DNA from: Rhyacophila brunnea
Lineage: Eukaryota; Arthropoda; Insecta; Trichoptera; Rhyacophilidae
Reading direction: 5' to 3'
Length of the DNA stretch: 64,000 bases
Assembly: GCA_022495005.1 (NCBI GenBank)
Contig: JAGYXB010000966.1
Coordinates: 639,842-703,841 of the forward strand
Under the pieces are notes generated by a model. It was not told the origin of the DNA. It did not search any database and worked only from the letters and a program-made list of their open reading frames with translations. Below are positions 59,560 through 64,000 of this stretch, one piece after another. How positions within the stretch are numbered: the stretch's first letter is position 1; the number at the start of each line of letters is the position of its first letter. The position numbers and the translations under genes are program-made.

Positions 59560-62500
59560 CGACCAATTAATTCAAAACTCAAAAAAAAAGTCAAAACCTC
59601 TGTATTGACAGAAAATGAAACAGCGAACCTGAAGGCGTTCACAATTTATAATTGTTAGTTATGAATATTTTTTTATATAAAATATTTAATACTTTTATAT
59701 AAAACAGCTTATAGTGGAATAAATCCTCTTGATATCTGGACATAAATAAATCGAAACAATGTTACCCTAACCTAAGCTATGAACGACTACGTCATATCAA
59801 GTAACAAAATATCGAATAACGAACAAACCAGCCAGCGAAAGCTTTCTATGTGCTTTCCAGACGACATTTTCGAAGCTTTCATGAGGTTTCATAATACCTT
59901 TAAGTACTCGATATATTTTAACGTTACTTTGCCGAAATAAATATTTCACCGAATACATATAACGGCTGAGTAATCCTTAATTAGGTGAGTAATCTTTCGA
60001 ATTAATTGTGAAATCACCTCCTAATGTAACGATAATTATAGGAAACAGATAAAAATAATTGAATACGATAAATATGTAGGTACTTACATCAAATGCCATC
60101 AGCGAAAATCACAACGTGTTGTTGATATTATAATTATTGCATCTGAAAGCTAGGCACATCACGACAGGAACGCGTGTTGATCATGCACCATAGTTTTGAA
60201 GCATTGATCAATGGTGTGTTTTTGTTCTCCAGAACACCCACAAACCGAAATAACAATATGTATTAATTACCATACTACAAGTCGCTTTAGGTATTGATAC
60301 ATTTCACTGTGTAGGCACTATTTTTACCTGTTCACCGATATTAAATCAAATCAATATTTTATTTTACATAATTATATTTGTAATGTGATACAAATTATTT
60401 TTTAGAACATAATATTACTGTCCTCTTGTATAAATATTATAATAAAATATTTTGATTCTGACGCAATTTAGGCGTATATATTTTTTTCATTGTACTATTA
60501 CCTATAGTATTTGATTCTAAATCCTTCACATTGAAGTCAAGTATACTCATTGATTAACCATTGAGTAACCATCGTCGGTTCATTAATAATAAATAACATT
60601 CCATAAAATATAAATCGATTTTTATTTTACTTGTAACACCATTAATTATCATCAATATTAGAGTCGAAGTAGGCGTTGATTAAAAAAACTAAATTATGCA
60701 AATTCAATATTATCAATATTATACTATATTAAACTGAAATTCTAATAAGTAAATGCCTCTTCAATTACTAAATTACAATCAGTTATCAGCTCACGTGCGC
60801 AGAACTTGTCCACCGTAATGTGCCAAACACACGGATTTGAAAATAATCATCACTAAATGAAAATACGTAGGTTCGATTGCATCTCCGCCGAACGGTTCTA
60901 TGTAACGGATGGATAATGTGAAGATCGCCTGAATGGTGGCCAACTTCCCATAGCCACGAGGATCACTCCAGGTTTTGAAAATATGGTGTTGTTTCATTGT
61001 TGATAACACAAAATTGATATCAGGGTCTTTTTATATGGGATACAGATTCGGGGTGTAAGCGATTTCTGAACATTGCTTTCAAATTCAAAAAGGTATAAAT
61101 AAAATCTTTGTTTACAAATGTAGCTTATTGCAAAAAAAAACAATAGTACCTACATAACTCGTTGTTTCTACGTGAGCAATTTTAAATACTTACGATTATT
61201 TAATAGTTTTGATATATAAAGTAAAATTATTACGTATTTTTTTAACCTTCATTGTCTCGAAAACTTTCACTTTTACCCAATTTGGAATAATTTACGTCTG
61301 ATTTTGAATACGCTGTTTAAAAAAATGCATATTATTATATTAACACAACAAGGAAAAAGTTATATTAATTTCTTCTTTCAATGAGCCACCGCAAATGATG
61401 TAATCAAGTGTTTTAATACAACATGTTTATTAGAGTTTTTTTCTTGTTAAGTCGAACTATTTGATCATCCTGTTTGCATCTGCATTTACTACGATAGATA
61501 ACTTTGAAATAATATTTAAAATCCTTTGTGGTCGAAATGAAAATCGACTACAAGTTTACTTTGCGATATCACGCAATAATTATTAAAAACGTGCATCGTC
61601 GATTTTTATAGCCCTTTGTGAATCGATAAATTGTCCGCGGTGCAAAATAAAAATGCACGTTAACGTTCATAGTTATTGCAAACTGCACTTTACATCGGAA
61701 AATTTACACAATTCATTTTCATTTCGTACTAATTATTATTAAACTGGCGCTGTGCTGATAAGACACAGGTGGATGTCGCATTCAGGTGTCACGCGATAAT
61801 TGACTTACATAGGCCGGTAAAGGGCGGCTAGTATATTGGACTCTCATGACCTAAAACGACAAAGGGAATTAAGAGCCATAATTCATTGTGGCCACCGAAG
61901 GGTATATAATTAGAAAAGTTCCCTACTAAATTTGAAACCAGTAATGCCTATGATTCTAAGATCATCACAAAAATCTGAGATGAAAATTATACAAGGCATA
62001 GTAAAACAGTAACAATACAAATAACAAAACTGATGAATTAAAACTCGAGAATTCTTTTCTTTTTCGTTAATATGAAATAGTAAAAATACACAAACACCAA
62101 GGAAAAACCTCGAACGAAACTGGGTAACAAACGTTTATATATGTGGTATATACCTACTGTGTAGATATATTTCATCTTCTCCACCTTGCACATCTTCCTC
62201 CCTGCGGGTGGTTGCGCCAAAATATCCATTGTTTGTTTACACATGCTTTGCGTATCAAAGATTTTCATATTTTAAATTATTTTGACGGTTCATTACATTT
62301 CCAAAAAATACGTTAATTCATTTATTATTATAATTAGAATCTCTATTTATTTTCTATTTTAATTTTCTCAGGTGCCTACGATCACACTTCATAACGTCAC
62401 TGTTCTGGCAGAAGACACTAATTCGAAAAAATGACATATTGAGTTAGTTATACCAAAATGTTCCTTATTTCAAACTTTACCGTCTGGAAACCTTCTCAAT

Positions 62501-64000
62501 AAATAAATAGTCTTTATTTTAAAGTCATCCTTTTTACGATTACTTAATAAATTCACATGATAGACCATTTCAAACATTTTAACAACTTCAAAGTCAAATT
62601 ACTCAAAACTAGTATTCCTCAGTTAGTGTGTTCTGCCAGAACAGAGACGATAATATAATCGATTTCAATGAGGAAGAATCCCAATAATTTAGATATGAAT
62701 CTTCTAAAAGTTTTACTACTATATAATACATAATATGCGACTTGATTTCGGGTTTATGTCACGTGTGTTTATTTAATTTATAAGTGTATAAGTACTATTC
62801 TTTTGGTAATGAATCGTTTACCTCCCTTCAACAGTCTTTGCTAATATTATGAATATGATATATTATAACCAAAGCAATATTCATAAATACATTACTGTCG
62901 GTGAATAAATAGTTTTACCTAAATACTTTATAATGGCAGCATATTGCTTTCGTTAATAAACATAAACTATTACAATTGCAGTAAAACTATAATGTCTTTT
63001 TTTAATATTTTTACGTGATGCTACTGCGATTAAAGTACGTTTTACTGTATGGTAAATAATAATGACTGACATTAATATAAAATAGATTAATGGTGAACAG
63101 ATAAATCTGCCAACCTTCACAGGCGATTGTTAAAATGGCATTTACGTTTAGCAATAAAATTTAAATATCAATCAAAACTTTTAAATTTAGAAAATTATTT
63201 CCAAATATTATAGAGGATTTTATGATCGATTGGTAGGTTACATTCTTTTGTAATATGTATGGTAAATACCTAGTTGTCGTCATCATCACTATCGGTACAA
63301 CTATTTTTTTAATACTACAACAGGCAACGATTCGAAATTACTTGCGATACGTAGTGTAGTAGTATCAGTAATACGTGACAGAAACATTCAAGCTCGAATC
63401 AAATCAAATATATGTATGACCTCACCGGATTAAACCCGGAACCCTCTCTACTGCACCACTAATTCCACGTGTAAGACGACGAGGGAACAGTATTGCCTAC
63501 GGGCATTCATAAAATTATGCTAAATATGGTAAGAAAATAAGTTAAATGTAAATGTCAAAAAACCAATATTAAAAAAAAAACGGGATAATTATCAAAATTG
63601 TTTTCACAAAAACATAATATCGTATAAGAATTTATTGTTTCACAAATCACAACTAATAAATAATACATAAAACTAAAAAAATAATGCATGTACGAAATTT
63701 GATCATCAGATATTTGTTTTATTGGTAAGGTAAAAAAATACAGCATTTCGATTTTCATATACCTACAGTTGGTGTAGCTTTTTTATGAAAAGTTTTAAGC
63801 GATTTACTATGCTTTAGGGTTGTGGTTTGACCTGGATCGTCCCATAATTTAAATCCTTGTCCAGGATTCCGGTTAGTGTTTACCCGGGACGCAAAATATT
63901 AAGAAAAAGTAACCACTTTTCCAATATTTGAGAATTCTCATTTCTCTTGAAGTTATAAATTAGTTTCTCAAATCTTTTTCAGTTTTCGTTTTACCAAAAA
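59560..64000. other. AT-rich stretch to the window end, no gene supported
   Basis: No RRM-encoding exon of the RBM24/38-like gene and no other coding exon was recognised. A tRNA-like fragment (minus-strand GGGTTTAATCC near 63430) is the only repeat hint. Confidence 0.45.

Overview
This is about 64 kb of AT-rich animal DNA, almost certainly from an insect. It has no bacterial-style gene packing, it carries a DD34D mariner, arthropod-type LINE fragments and several families of tRNA-headed repeats, and the short words TAGGTACCTA and TACCTACCTA recur throughout. Composition and repeat style would fit a lepidopteran or a sternorrhynchan hemipteran. The sequence alone does not settle the order.

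The only protein-coding gene I can support lies on the minus strand at the left end. Two exons, 6333-6095 and 3308-3160, splice in phase and encode the alanine/tyrosine-rich C-terminal half and the stop codon of an RBM24/RBM38-family RNA-binding protein (related to C. elegans SUP-12). The upstream exons carrying the RRM were not found. The rest of the window is therefore best read as the large 5' intron of this gene and/or its upstream flank. A candidate non-coding first exon of a plus-strand transcript lies near 1015-1219. Three CpG-richer patches (17.7-18.0, 40.7-41.0 and 46.8-47.0 kb) look like promoter or enhancer islands.

Most other recognisable content is mobile DNA. Left to right: a decayed RTE-type LINE 3' fragment (4.4-5.0 kb); a hAT-like long-TIR MITE family (5.6, 8.7-9.5, 19.1 kb); two tRNA-headed SINE families; fold-back repeats carrying a hammerhead-ribozyme-like core (14.4, 23.8, decayed at 34.3 kb); an R1-like LINE fragment (15.3 kb) beside a perfect 30-bp hairpin; MITEs with 9-bp target duplications (22.0 and 23.2 kb); a Helitron-like element swollen by about 26 copies of a ~120-bp minisatellite with a 4-unit higher-order repeat (24.9-28.6 kb); a poly(A)-tailed retrocopy-like unit (29.1-29.6 kb); an inactivated mariner (31.65-32.94 kb); a Harbinger-like MITE (39.8-40.5 kb); a SINE split by a hAT MITE (42.4-43.0 kb); an internally deleted LINE with intact ends and a 12-bp target duplication (43.1-44.9 kb); and a pogo/Tigger-like end (48.96 kb). 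Long stretches between them are featureless AT-rich DNA.

Nothing here is a multi-gene system. The most distinctive items are the fold-back family with the hammerhead-like motif, the Helitron with an internal higher-order minisatellite, and the repeat family whose tRNA-like promoter sits in the middle of the unit.
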